Below, piece by piece: positions 40,334-49,406 of a DNA stretch of 64,000 bases. The translations under genes were made by a program, and so were the position numbers. Origin of the DNA: an uncultured Clostridia bacterium (lineage in GTDB: Bacteria > Bacillota > Clostridia > Christensenellales > Aristaeellaceae); assembly GCA_934662505.1 (NCBI GenBank), contig CAKUKE010000002.1, positions 1 to 64,000 on the forward strand. Direction: 5' to 3'. Each line of letters opens with the position of its first letter. Positions within the stretch are counted from its first letter, which is position 1. The notes under the pieces are model-generated. The model saw only the letters and a list, made by a program, of their open reading frames with translations. It had not been told where the DNA came from and searched no databases.

Positions 40334-43300
40334 AGCTCAAGAAGCTGGAAATATATGGCTTCAAATCCTTCGCGGACCGGACGGAGATCATTTTCAACGA
40401 GGGCATCACGGGCATCGTAGGCCCCAACGGTTCCGGAAAAAGCAACATCGGCGACGCGGTGCGCTGGGTACTGGGCGAGCAGAGCGCCCGTGTGCTCCGT
40501 GGCGCGAAAATGGAAGACGTCATTTTTAACGGCACCGCCAAACGCAAACCGGCCTCCTACTGCGAGGTCTCTTTGGTGTTTGATAACGAGGATCAGGCGC
40601 TTCGCTCCAGCTTTCAGGAGGTTATGATTACCCGCCGCGTGTACCGCAGCGGCGACAGCGAATACTATCTCAATAAAAACACCTGCCGCCTGAAAGATAT
40701 TCTGGAACTGTTCCGGGATACAGGCATCGGGCGGGAAGGGTATTCGCTGATCGGTCAGGGTCGCATTGATGAGATTCTGTCCGTCAAAAGCGAGGAACGC
40801 CGTCAGGTTTTTGAGGAAGCGGCGGGCGTGATGAATTTCCGCGTGCGCAAGGAAGAAGCCGAACGCAAGCTGGAACGCACCCGGGATAATCTGGATCGGG
40901 TGAACGACATCATCGAGGAGCTGGAAGGCAGACTGGAACCCCTGTCCCGGCAGGCGGCAACGGCCAAGGAGTACATGGAGCTGGCCGCCCGGCTCAAGGA
41001 ACTGGAAATCAACATTTTTCTCATCCGTCATGATAAAGTAAAAGAAAAAATTCAGGGACTCAATCAGACCCTGGAGGGGCTGCGGGACGTGCTGGTGAAC
41101 CACGAGGCGCAGCTGAAAGAAAACGGCGCGCAGCGGGAAGCGCTGGAGGAAGCCGTCGCAGCACTGGAAACATCGCTGGAGGCGGCCAGACACGCGTACC
41201 TGTCCGAAAATGAACGCCTCCACGGCGTGCAGTCGGAATGCCAGCGTATCCGTCAGGAAATTGCCCATGAGCAGGAGCAGCTTTCTCAGTTGGCGGAGCG
41301 CCGGCAGGAAACCGAGCGCCGCCTGCAGGAACTGGAAGGACTGGAGCAGAAGGGTGAGGCGGATACCCGCGCGGAGAACGACGCCCTTGATCAGGCAAAG
41401 ACGGTCTGGCAGGATGCGCAAACCCGGCTGGACGCGGCCATTGCCGAGGCAGACGAAAAGGAACAGACGCTGGATCGGCATAAGAACGCCATTCTGGAGG
41501 CGGTGAACCGGCTCAGCGACGTGCGGAACCGTCAGGCCAGACAGCAGGCGGTCTGCGCGCAAATGAAAAAACGCCTGTCCGAGGTGGAGGAAAGCGAAAA
41601 AACACTGACGGGTCAGGAACAGGAACTGGCGCAGGCACTCCTTGACGCGCAGGGACAGTATCGTGCGGTCAGCGAAGGGCTGGAAGGTCTGAAAAAGGAT
41701 GCGCTGCAGACGGACGGACAATTGCAGCAGATGACTGCCGAACTGCAGCGGCAGGCAGAGGAAGCGCAGCAGCTGAATGTCAAGGTGCAGGCCGACGCCA
41801 GCCGCCTGAAGCTGATGGAAGAAATGTCCCGGGAAATGGAAGGCTATAATCAGGCCGTGCGGCGTGCGCTGCAGTTTGGAAAAAACGATCCGGGCGTGCA
41901 TGACGCGGTCGCCCGCCTGATGCAGGTGCCCCGGGAACTGGAAACCGCCGTGGATATGGTGCTGGGCGGCGCACTGCAGAACATTGTGACCGAAGACGAG
42001 GAAACAGCCAAACGGCTGATCGATTACCTCCGTGTCAACCGGCTCGGCCGCGCCACGTTTCTGCCCATGTCCAGCGTGCGGGGCAGGGTGCTCAGCCCGG
42101 AGGAAAGGCGGCTTTTGTCCATGCCTGGCTGTCTGGGCGTAGCCAGTGAGCTGATCAGCTACGATCCCAAATACAGGGGGGTCATGGAAAATCTGCTGGG
42201 GCGTACCGTGGTGGCGCGGGATCTGGACGCCGGCATTGCCATCATGCGTGCGGGCCGGCATGCGTTCCGGCTGGTGACGCTGGCGGGGGATGTGATGCAT
42301 TCGGGCGGTTCCATGACGGGCGGCACAGCAGGAAAAACCACCGTCAGTCTGCTGGGACGGGAGCGGGAAATGCAGGACATGCGCCGGACGCTGGCTGATG
42401 AGCAGAAAAAACTGGTTGCACTGCGTGAAAATCTGAACGGCAGTCAGGTACGCCGGGAGGAAATGAAGCGCCTGCGTGCCGAAGCCGTGGAACGGGTGCA
42501 TCAGGAAGAGATCGCTGTGGCGCGTGAACAGGAACGGGTGTCGGGCGCGGCGGCGGAACTGGAAAACAGCCGGGCGCAGCTGGCGCGCACCCGGGCGGCG
42601 GTGGAACAGTTGCAGGAGAGCATCCGGGAGATCGAGGAAGATCTGCGCCAGGTTTCCGCGCAAAGCGAAAATGAAAATGTGGACCGCGAGGCCATGGATC
42701 GTCAGACCGAGGGGTATCAGCTGGCGCTGATGCAGGCGCGGGAGACGGTGGAGGCGCTGCGCGAAGCTGTGCAGAAGGCACAGCTTCATTATGCGGATCT
42801 GTCTCATTCGCTGGATACCCTTCGCCGCGACCGTGCCCGTCAGGATACGGAAAAGGAGAGCCTGCGGGCGGCGCTGAAACGGTTGGACGGTCAGCAGACG
42901 GAGAAGAGGCAGCGCTGCGAGGCTCTTGATGAAAACCTGCACATGCAGGAGGCGGAACGGGAAAAGGCGGAAGAAAACGTGCGGCGGCGTCTGATGCAGG
43001 CGGAAGAGCTGGAGGCGCAGCGCCGGGAAAAGACGGAGCAGCAGCGCCAGAACGCCCGGCGCAGCGAGGAAATCCACGCCGCGTACGATGAGGATACTCA
43101 GAAGCTGCACCGGGTAGAGCTGAACCTGAGCAAGGCGGAAAACGACCTGAAGGTCGTGACCGACCACATTTTCAACACCTACGACCTGACCTATGCGGGA
43201 GCGGAGAAGCTGCGTTCTGCTGCGCCGTTTGAATTGACGGCGGGCGAGCGGGAAGCGGGCGGCCTGCGCGGCCGGATACGGGAAATGGGGCCGGTGAACG

Positions 43301-43887
43301 TGGCCGCCATCGACGAGTACGCTGCCATCAAGGAGCGCTACGACGGTCTGACCGCCCAGCGGGAGGATCTGGACAAGGCGCAGGAGGATCTGAAAAATCT
43401 GATCGAGCGGCTGCTGGGGCAGATGGAAAAGCAGTTTGTGACCGAGTTTGAAAAGCTGGACGCTTATTTTCAGGAGACCTTTACCCGGCTCTTCGGGGGC
43501 GGCCAGGCGCAGCTGCGCCTGACGGATCCTGGGGACGCACTGAATTGCGGCATCGAGGTCATCGCCCAGCCGCCGGGAAAGAAACTGCAGCTTTTGTCCC
43601 TGCTGTCCGGCGGCGAGCGAGCGCTGACGGCCATTGCTATCCTGTTCGCCATGCTGAAATTGAAGCCTACGCCCTTCTGCATTCTGGATGAGATCGAGGC
43701 GGCGCTGGATGAAGCAAACATCGGCTACTTTGCCGATTATCTTTCCGAATACCGCGACAGCACCCAGTTTGTGGTCGTCACCCACCGCAAGGGTACCATG
43801 GAGCGCTGCGACGCGCTGTATGGGGTGGCGATGCGGGAAAAGGGCGTGTCGGGGATGGTGTCGGTGAACCTGCAGGATTATGAATAA
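40330..43887 (+). CDS. smc: Chromosome segregation protein SMC
   Basis: SMC forms the ATP-driven condensin ring with ScpA and ScpB. The 1185-residue protein has Walker A GPNGSGKSNIGDAVRWVLGE (~32-51), the first coiled coil (~165-500), a hinge (~510-650, with LGGALQNIVTEDEETAKRLI and RAGRHAFRLVTLAGDVMHSG), the second coiled coil (~660-1000), then signature LSGGERALTAIAILFAMLKL and Walker B CILDEIEAALDEANI. Length is normal. Together with ParAB and the nearby origin it would load at parS sites. Confidence 0.97.
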   Translation: MKLKKLEIYGFKSFADRTEIIFNEGITGIVGPNGSGKSNIGDAVRWVLGEQSARVLRGAKMEDVIFNGTAKRKPASYCEVSLVFDNEDQALRSSFQEVMITRRVYRSGDSEYYLNKNTCRLKDILELFRDTGIGREGYSLIGQGRIDEILSVKSEERRQVFEEAAGVMNFRVRKEEAERKLERTRDNLDRVNDIIEELEGRLEPLSRQAATAKEYMELAARLKELEINIFLIRHDKVKEKIQGLNQTLEGLRDVLVNHEAQLKENGAQREALEEAVAALETSLEAARHAYLSENERLHGVQSECQRIRQEIAHEQEQLSQLAERRQETERRLQELEGLEQKGEADTRAENDALDQAKTVWQDAQTRLDAAIAEADEKEQTLDRHKNAILEAVNRLSDVRNRQARQQAVCAQMKKRLSEVEESEKTLTGQEQELAQALLDAQGQYRAVSEGLEGLKKDALQTDGQLQQMTAELQRQAEEAQQLNVKVQADASRLKLMEEMSREMEGYNQAVRRALQFGKNDPGVHDAVARLMQVPRELETAVDMVLGGALQNIVTEDEETAKRLIDYLRVNRLGRATFLPMSSVRGRVLSPEERRLLSMPGCLGVASELISYDPKYRGVMENLLGRTVVARDLDAGIAIMRAGRHAFRLVTLAGDVMHSGGSMTGGTAGKTTVSLLGREREMQDMRRTLADEQKKLVALRENLNGSQVRREEMKRLRAEAVERVHQEEIAVAREQERVSGAAAELENSRAQLARTRAAVEQLQESIREIEEDLRQVSAQSENENVDREAMDRQTEGYQLALMQARETVEALREAVQKAQLHYADLSHSLDTLRRDRARQDTEKESLRAALKRLDGQQTEKRQRCEALDENLHMQEAEREKAEENVRRRLMQAEELEAQRREKTEQQRQNARRSEEIHAAYDEDTQKLHRVELNLSKAENDLKVVTDHIFNTYDLTYAGAEKLRSAAPFELTAGEREAGGLRGRIREMGPVNVAAIDEYAAIKERYDGLTAQREDLDKAQEDLKNLIERLLGQMEKQFVTEFEKLDAYFQETFTRLFGGGQAQLRLTDPGDALNCGIEVIAQPPGKKLQLLSLLSGGERALTAIAILFAMLKLKPTPFCILDEIEAALDEANIGYFADYLSEYRDSTQFVVVTHRKGTMERCDALYGVAMREKGVSGMVSVNLQDYE

Positions 43888-43899
43888 GGAGGCGCAGAA

Positions 43900-44814
43900 A
43901 TGAACTTCTTTCAGAAACTCAAGGCGGGACTGAGCAAGACCCGGGGCGGTCTGACCGAACGGGTGGACGAACTGGTGGAAAACACCCGGGTGATCGACGA
44001 CGATTTTTATGACGAACTGACGGATATTCTCATTCTGGCCGACGTGGGCGTGGAAGCGACCACCGAAATGATGGAGGAGCTCAAGCGCCGGGTAAACGCG
44101 GGACATGTGACCGATGCGGCGGAAGCAAGGAAAATCCTCAAGCAGATTGTGGTGGAGGAAATGAACATTCCCCGCCCTGTGCTCAAATGGCCCATGGTGA
44201 TGTTTGTGGTGGGGGTTAATGGCGTGGGCAAGACCACGACCATCGGCAAAATGGCGCTGCGTTTTCAGGAGATCGGCCGCAGTGTGATGCTGGCGGCGGC
44301 GGATACCTTCCGCGCGGCGGCGGACGAACAGCTGGCCATCTGGGCGGAGAGGGCGAAGGTGCCCATCATTCGCCATGGCGAAGGCGCCGACCCTGCCGCT
44401 GTGGTGTACGACGCGGTGCAGGCCGCCAAGGCGCGGGGAACGGATCTGCTGATCGTGGATACCGCCGGACGGCTGCACAACAAGAAAAACCTGATGGATG
44501 AGCTGTCCAAAATGCGCCGGATCATCGACCGGGAATACCCGGAGGCCAACGTCCGCTGTATGCTGGTGCTGGATGCGACCACCGGTCAGAACGGCATTCA
44601 GCAGGCCAAGCAGTTTAAGGAAGCGGTGGAGATCGGCGGCATTGTGCTGACCAAGCTGGATGGCACTGCCAAGGGCGGCGTGGCCATTGCCATCCGCCGC
44701 GAGCTGAACGTGCCGGTCTGGTATATCGGCGTGGGAGAGGGAATCGACGATCTGCAGGCGTTCGACGCCCGTCAGTTTGCCGATGCGCTCTTTGGCGATG
44801 AGGAGAAAAAGTAA
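43900..44814 (+). CDS. ftsY: Signal recognition particle receptor FtsY
   Basis: FtsY docks SRP-ribosome complexes at the membrane. The 304-residue protein is almost only the NG core, with a very short basic A region. The N domain (~10-85) is followed by the G domain with GVNGVGKTTTIGKMA (G1), DTFRAAADEQL, DTAGRLHNKKNLMDEL (G3) and TKLDGTAKGG (G4 region). rnc-smc-ftsY is the conserved order. A terminator follows. Confidence 0.97.
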   Translation: MNFFQKLKAGLSKTRGGLTERVDELVENTRVIDDDFYDELTDILILADVGVEATTEMMEELKRRVNAGHVTDAAEARKILKQIVVEEMNIPRPVLKWPMVMFVVGVNGVGKTTTIGKMALRFQEIGRSVMLAAADTFRAAADEQLAIWAERAKVPIIRHGEGADPAAVVYDAVQAAKARGTDLLIVDTAGRLHNKKNLMDELSKMRRIIDREYPEANVRCMLVLDATTGQNGIQQAKQFKEAVEIGGIVLTKLDGTAKGGVAIAIRRELNVPVWYIGVGEGIDDLQAFDARQFADALFGDEEKK

Positions 44815-44858
44815 CGACTGGAAAATGCCTCCCTATTCTATCCAATAAAAAAACAGAG

Positions 44859-44885
44859 CCGCTTCTGAAAAAGAAGCGGTTTTTT
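44859..44885 (+). terminator. Terminator after ftsY
   Basis: CCGCTTCT (44859-44866) and AGAAGCGG (44872-44879) with an A-rich loop and six T. Confidence 0.88.
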
Positions 44886-44948
44886 GCAGAAAAAACGGTG
44901 CAGATACAGAAAAAAGGAGAAACCGAAAGAAAACAGACAGAATGTACA

Positions 44949-44977
44949 TTGCCAATGCAAATGGAAAATGATATAAT
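44949..44977 (+). promoter_or_regulatory. Promoter of the pyk leader
   Basis: TTGCCA (44949-44954) and TATAAT (44972-44977), spacer 17. Transcription would begin near 44984, about 250 bases before the pyk ATG. Confidence 0.8.
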
Positions 44978-44981
44978 GACT

Positions 44982-45210
44982 GTTGGCGTGAGCCGGAAAC
45001 CGTGGAAGGGTGTGTCTGCGTTTTTCCATGGGGGCTATCGCTGAAAAGAACACAGCCGGCTTTGCCGGCAGGGCAACCGAAGATAAGCGGTGGAGTCTGT
45101 CATAGAAACCGAAGGGTTTCTATTTATCAGGGTTGCTGAATATCCGGGCGAGATCGTCTGCCAACGGATGTTTTTGCAGCTTTTCCATGCGCTTGGAAAG
45201 CTGCTTTTTT
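44982..45210 (+). ncRNA. Structured leader RNA with terminator ahead of pyk (unassigned cis-regulatory element or small RNA)
   Basis: The closing stem GTTGGC (44982-44987) pairs with GCCAAC (45160-45165). GCCGGA and TCCGGGC, then AACC and GGGTT, extend it. Inside are a GCCGGC-TTT-GCCGGC hairpin (45055-45069) and ATAGAAACC-GAAG-GGTTTCTAT (45102-45123). It ends in an intrinsic terminator (arms 45176-45186 and 45195-45204, six T) only 24 bases before the pyk ATG. This is the layout of a transcription-attenuating riboswitch or a stand-alone small RNA. It lacks the T-box sequence and does not match a class I recognise. Confidence 0.6.
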
Positions 45211-45233
45211 CATGATATGAGGAGGTTTCACTC

Positions 45234-46646
45234 ATGCGGAAAACCAAGATTGTCTGCACCATTGGCCCCGCCTGCGACAGCGAGGAAATGATCGAAAAAA
45301 TGTGTCTGGCCGGGATGAATGTGGCGCGGCTCAACTTTTCCCACGGCACCCACGCAGATCACCTGACGCGCATTCAAACTATCCGCAAGGTGCGGGAAAA
45401 GCTGAAAAAGCCCATTGCCATCATGCTGGATACCAAGGGACCGGAGTACCGTATTCAAACGTTTGTCAACAAAAAGGTTGCCCTGCGCGAGGGAGACGAA
45501 TTCACTTTTACGACGCGGGACGTACAGGGCGACGAGCACTGCGTGGGCGTCAGCTTCAAGGGGCTGATGGCGGATCTGCATCCGGGCGACCGTATTCTGG
45601 TGAACAACGGCCTGACGGATTTCCGGGTGGAAAGCGTTACGGATACCGACGCGCGCTGCCGGGTGGTGGTGGGCGGCGAACTGTCCGACCGGAAAAGCAT
45701 GGCCTTCCCCGGCAAGGTGCTCAGCCAGCCCTTCCTCAGCCAGCAGGATAAGGAGGACATCCTTTTCGGCATTGAAAATGATGTGGATTTCATTGCTTGC
45801 TCTTTTGTATCCCGCCGTCAGGATCTGGCGGATATCCACGAATTCCTTCGGGCGCACGGCGACCCGGATATCGAACTGATTGCCAAGATTGAGAACAGCA
45901 CGGGCATCGAAAACATTGAAGACATCTGTCAGGAATGCTCCGGCATCATGATCGGCCGGGGCGATCTGGGCGTGGAGGTGCCTTTCGATCAACTGCCCAT
46001 CATCCAGAAACAGCTGATTACCAAATGCCGCCTGCTGGGAAAGCGGGTGATCACCGCAACGGAAATGCTGGAAAGCATGATTCACAACCCCCGTCCCACC
46101 CGGGCGGAGACCTCCGACGTGGCCAACGCCGTGTACGACGGCAGCAGCGCCATCATGCTCTCCGGCGAGACGGCGGCGGGCAAGTACCCCGTGCAGGCGG
46201 TGGCGACCATGGCGCGCATTGCGGAGCAGACGGAAAAGAGCATCCATTACGAGCAGATGTTCCGAACTGCGGCCTTCCGCATCCACAACACGGTAGACGC
46301 CATTTCCCACGCGGTGTGCGGTATGTCCATCGATGTGAAAGCCAAAGCCATCGTGGTGTGTTCCATTTCCGGCATGACGGCGCGGATGGTGTCCCGCTTC
46401 CGTTCGCCGGTGGATATTCTGGGGGTGACGACCAGTGAAAGAACCTACCGTCGGCTGGCGCTTTCCTGGGGGGTGACCCCGGTCATGACCGATCGGTTCG
46501 ATTCTACGGATGTGCTGTTCTATACGGCGAAAAAGCTGGCGGCTCAGGAGATGAAACTCCAGCCCGGCGACACCATTGTGCTGACCGGCGGCATGACCAA
46601 TGGCGAAAGCGGCAATACCAACCTGATCAAGGTGGATCGGGTGTAA
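45234..46646 (+). CDS. pyk: Pyruvate kinase
   Basis: Pyk makes pyruvate and ATP from phosphoenolpyruvate and ADP. The 470-residue protein shows RKTKIVCTIGPACDSEEMI, the active-site ARLNFSHGTH, the metal-binding and catalytic LIAKIENSTGIENIE, and IMIGRGDLGVEVPF. ATEMLESMIHNPRPTRAETS is also present. The C-terminal regulatory domain ends at GNTNLIKVDRV, without the extra phosphohistidine-like domain that some Bacillota have. AGGAGG lies 9 bases before the ATG. A structured leader and terminator precede it, so expression is probably attenuated. Confidence 0.97.
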   Translation: MRKTKIVCTIGPACDSEEMIEKMCLAGMNVARLNFSHGTHADHLTRIQTIRKVREKLKKPIAIMLDTKGPEYRIQTFVNKKVALREGDEFTFTTRDVQGDEHCVGVSFKGLMADLHPGDRILVNNGLTDFRVESVTDTDARCRVVVGGELSDRKSMAFPGKVLSQPFLSQQDKEDILFGIENDVDFIACSFVSRRQDLADIHEFLRAHGDPDIELIAKIENSTGIENIEDICQECSGIMIGRGDLGVEVPFDQLPIIQKQLITKCRLLGKRVITATEMLESMIHNPRPTRAETSDVANAVYDGSSAIMLSGETAAGKYPVQAVATMARIAEQTEKSIHYEQMFRTAAFRIHNTVDAISHAVCGMSIDVKAKAIVVCSISGMTARMVSRFRSPVDILGVTTSERTYRRLALSWGVTPVMTDRFDSTDVLFYTAKKLAAQEMKLQPGDTIVLTGGMTNGESGNTNLIKVDRV

Positions 46647-46666
46647 CGTACACGTAAAAGAAATAC

Positions 46667-46709
46667 AAACGGGAGTTCCTTGACGGGCAAGGAACTCCCG
46701 TTTCTTTCT
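46667..46709 (+). terminator. Terminator after pyk
   Basis: AAACGGGAGTTCCTT (46667-46681) pairs perfectly with AAGGAACTCCCGTTT (46689-46703), a 15-bp stem with a 7-base loop. Confidence 0.92.
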
Positions 46710-46927
46710 GCGGAAAACCGGCCGCTGACAGCGTCGCGTAAGCCCGTCGGCGCGTGTGCTCCGGGCATGTATTATGCTGAGCCTGTGCTCTGCCGGCTGC
46801 TTTGAGCGGAAAGGCTGTATTTTTTTGCGCTGCGCCTGGAGAAAGCGTGGGAAGACCGTTTTTTGATGCCCACGCAGCCGTTTCCGCATCTTTTTGCCGT
46901 ACGCCTTCAGCCTGCGCCAGAGCAGAT

Positions 46928-48409
46928 TTAAACGTCAGGGGCTGCCGTGCTGCCGTCGGGCGCGACCCGCGTCATTTCAAAGTGCACGGAGAACGACCCC
47001 CCCTCTTCTGTCAGCATCAGAGCGTCTCTGCCGATGGGCGCAAAGCCATCCCCTTCAAAGGAATAAGTGACATGAACGCCGCCTAAGCAGAAGTCGGCCG
47101 CAGTCAGAAAATCATCGCTCATGGCGCGGGCGACCACGTTCTGCGCGGCGGGGAAAAGGGGCGCGTTTGCGCCGCAGAAGGCCAGCGCGGCCAGCTGCGA
47201 CCGGGTCTTCAGGCCGGAGGCATAGGACGTGTGCTCGTTCTGACAGGTGAAGCCCAGCCGCACGAGGGTACCGTCCACGTCCGTTTCATAGTACCATTCC
47301 GGGAGGAACGGCTCGGAAAAATCGATGGAAAAGCCCGTTTCTTCCTGCGCGCGCATCCAATGGGCGTCCTCCGTCAGAAGCCAGTCGTCCATCTCGCCCT
47401 CGTAATAGCGCAGCTGCTGGTTGTAATTCCGGGTGAACTCTGCCAGCGTAATGGCGCCCCGATGGGGCGGAAGCCCGGCAAGACAGACCGTCAGATAACT
47501 GACGCATTCAAAAAGCGCCAGCGCAATGGCCGCATAGCCCCAGCGGCGTCTGTGCGTATCCCGCAGGGTATATGCGACATCGCATTGCACGTCCCACGGG
47601 CTTTCCTCTCCGTCCATGCAGCCGCGGAAGCTTTTCCAGAGGCGCACAAGGGAAAAGACGGGCAGAAAGAAGCCTTCTCCCCACCACAGGGCAGACAGGG
47701 TGCGCCTCTGGGCGTCGGCAAGGGTAAGCCGGCCGCCCAGATCGCTTTCCATCCGAAGCCCCATGAGCCATTTCCCGGGGGTGGCGCCGAAACAATGCAG
47801 AAACACGGGCTCCAGCAGCAGGGTCATCAGGAGCAAAAAGACGATGTTTCCCCAAAAATACAGCGTAGAGCGGACGCTCACATTGACGTGAAAAACGAGC
47901 GCCAGTACAGCGGTATAAAGGAGACCGTAAAGCACGTTATCCAGCGCTCGGGCGACGAAACGGCGCAGCGGGGCGAAGGGATAGGGAAGACGGTCGCCGG
48001 GGGGCGGCGCAGGTCGCTCGGCCGGCGTGGCGGCGGTCGGCGCGGCGGGTGCGGCTGCACGCCAGTATTTTTCCACGTCCAGTGAGGCATAGTCCGCGCC
48101 GTCCGACTGCATGGCGGCACAGATGCGCTCTGCCTGATTCGCCTGCGTCCGCTTTTCAGACCAGCTGCGCAATTTGTCGTCCAGTTCGTTTTGCAGCAGC
48201 TTTTCGCCTGTTTGCAGCGCGCGGATGTCCTCCAGAGAAAAGTCCAGCGCACGCAGCAGCTGAATACGCTGCAGGGTGGTCAGGTCTTCAGGGGTATAGT
48301 TTCGATAACCGTTTTCCTGACGGGCGGGCGACAGCAGCCCCTTTGTTTCGTAATAACGGATATTGGCGCGGGGCATCCCGCTTTTTTCTTCCAGTTCCTT
48401 GATGTTCAA
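46928..48409 (-). CDS. MerR-type regulator fused to an RDD-like membrane domain
   Basis: The 493-residue protein joins a MerR winged-helix reader (1-75: NIKELEEKSGMPRANIRYYE, TKGLLSPARQENGYRNYTPE) and a short dimerisation helix to a proline/alanine linker (~120-140). A multi-spanning RDD-like membrane domain follows (~150-320; RFVARALDNVLYGLLYTAVL, GATPGKWLMGLRM). The C-terminal ~180 residues are probably extracytoplasmic, with no known motif. A membrane-anchored transcription factor is therefore likely. TTG at 48409 follows AGGAGG by 8 bases. Its own promoter has the 19-base spacer typical of MerR-controlled promoters. Confidence 0.82.
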   Translation of the reverse strand: MNIKELEEKSGMPRANIRYYETKGLLSPARQENGYRNYTPEDLTTLQRIQLLRALDFSLEDIRALQTGEKLLQNELDDKLRSWSEKRTQANQAERICAAMQSDGADYASLDVEKYWRAAAPAAPTAATPAERPAPPPGDRLPYPFAPLRRFVARALDNVLYGLLYTAVLALVFHVNVSVRSTLYFWGNIVFLLLMTLLLEPVFLHCFGATPGKWLMGLRMESDLGGRLTLADAQRRTLSALWWGEGFFLPVFSLVRLWKSFRGCMDGEESPWDVQCDVAYTLRDTHRRRWGYAAIALALFECVSYLTVCLAGLPPHRGAITLAEFTRNYNQQLRYYEGEMDDWLLTEDAHWMRAQEETGFSIDFSEPFLPEWYYETDVDGTLVRLGFTCQNEHTSYASGLKTRSQLAALAFCGANAPLFPAAQNVVARAMSDDFLTAADFCLGGVHVTYSFEGDGFAPIGRDALMLTEEGGSFSVHFEMTRVAPDGSTAAPDV

Positions 48410-48436
48410 ACGGGCTCCCTCCTTTCTTCGGAAAAC

Positions 48437-48467
48437 AGTATAAGGGGTCAAGCGCCTTCACAGTCAA
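48437..48467 (-). promoter_or_regulatory. Promoter of the MerR-RDD gene, 19-bp spacer with internal dyad
   Basis: On the minus strand TTGACT (48467-48462) and TATACT (48442-48437) are separated by 19 bases. The spacer contains AAGGCGCTT, a short inverted repeat. Long spacers with a dyad are the hallmark of MerR-activated promoters, suggesting autoregulation. Confidence 0.6.
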
Positions 48468-48489
48468 TAGCAAAATGAAGAAAAAATGA

Positions 48490-48522
48490 AAAAAGGCAGC
48501 CGTATGCGTCCAACGACTGCCT
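48490..48522 (-). terminator. Terminator after parB (minus strand)
   Basis: AGGCAG (48494-48499) pairs with CTGCCT (48517-48522). On the minus strand a T run follows the stem. Confidence 0.65.
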
Positions 48523-48530
48523 GAAAAGCC

Positions 48531-49382
48531 TCAATGGTGTTCAATTTTTTCCAGCGCCTGAAAAATGGCGTTGAGTTCATCCGGGTTGCGGTAGGGCAGC
48601 ACGACTTTCCCTTTCTGACCGTTGCCTTGCAGGGTGGCGCGTACGCCAAAGGCGCTGCGCATGCGTTCCTGCATGTCTTTCAATTCCAGCGGCAGCGAAG
48701 CGGGTGCTGCGGGCTGGTGGGCAGGAAGGGCGGGCTGTGCTGCCAGACGCTCCAGTGCGCGGACACTCAGACCATCTGCAACGGTCTGCTCTGCCAGCGC
48801 CAGCTGACGCTTTTCATCGTCGATGCCTGCCAGCACCCGGGCGTGACCGGCAGACAGGCGGCCGTCCCGGAGCATGGCCTGCACGGAGGCGGGCAATGTC
48901 AGCAGACGCAGGCTATTGGCGACGGCAGGGCGTGACTTGCCCAGCCGTTTCGCAGCCTTTTCCTGCGTGTAGCTGCATTCATCCATCAGCGCACGGATGG
49001 CCTGCGCTTCCTCCAGCGGGTTCAGATCTTCCCGCTGCAGGTTTTCGATGAGGGCGATTTCCATCTGCTCGGTTTCGGAAAGATCCCTGACCAGACAGGG
49101 AACTGTATCCAGCCCGGCCAGACGTGCGGCACGGAAACGCCGCTCGCCCGCGACGATGCGGAACCGGCCGTCCCGCTCCACCACCAGCAGGGGCTGCAGC
49201 ACGCCTGCCTCGCGGATGCTGTCGGCCAGCTGCTGCAGCGCGTCCGCATCGAAGGTACGGCGGGGCTGATCGGGATTCCGGTCAATTTCTGTGATGGCAA
49301 TGGCACGGATATCGCCCGCCTGCGCGGCGTCGTCTTCCGGCAGCAGCGCGTCCAGTCCGCGTCCAAGTCCCATTTTCTTCAT
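48531..49382 (-). CDS. parB: Chromosome-partitioning protein ParB/Spo0J
   Basis: ParB is a CTP-dependent DNA clamp that loads at parS and recruits SMC. The 283-residue protein starts MGLGRGLDALLPEDD and has IDRNPDQPRRTFDADALQQL. The CTP-binding motif GERRFRAARLAG and ENLQREDLNPLEEAQ follow. The HTH is YTQEKAAKRLGKSRPAVANS, and a C-terminal dimerisation domain ends the protein. It follows parA by 24 bases. I found no perfect parS palindrome by eye in this window. Confidence 0.96.
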   Translation of the reverse strand: MKKMGLGRGLDALLPEDDAAQAGDIRAIAITEIDRNPDQPRRTFDADALQQLADSIREAGVLQPLLVVERDGRFRIVAGERRFRAARLAGLDTVPCLVRDLSETEQMEIALIENLQREDLNPLEEAQAIRALMDECSYTQEKAAKRLGKSRPAVANSLRLLTLPASVQAMLRDGRLSAGHARVLAGIDDEKRQLALAEQTVADGLSVRALERLAAQPALPAHQPAAPASLPLELKDMQERMRSAFGVRATLQGNGQKGKVVLPYRNPDELNAIFQALEKIEHH

Positions 49383-49406
49383 AAGGGTTCACACTCCAGA
49401 GAAAAA

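Noticed and set aside
40015..44478. A 1487-codon minus-strand frame opposite smc and ftsY
   Set aside because: It is a shadow frame produced by the codon bias of smc; the plus-strand SMC and FtsY motifs are unambiguous.
44982..45210. T-box or other named riboswitch ahead of pyk
   Set aside because: The T-box consensus is absent and the fold did not match any class I could recall with confidence, so it is left unassigned.
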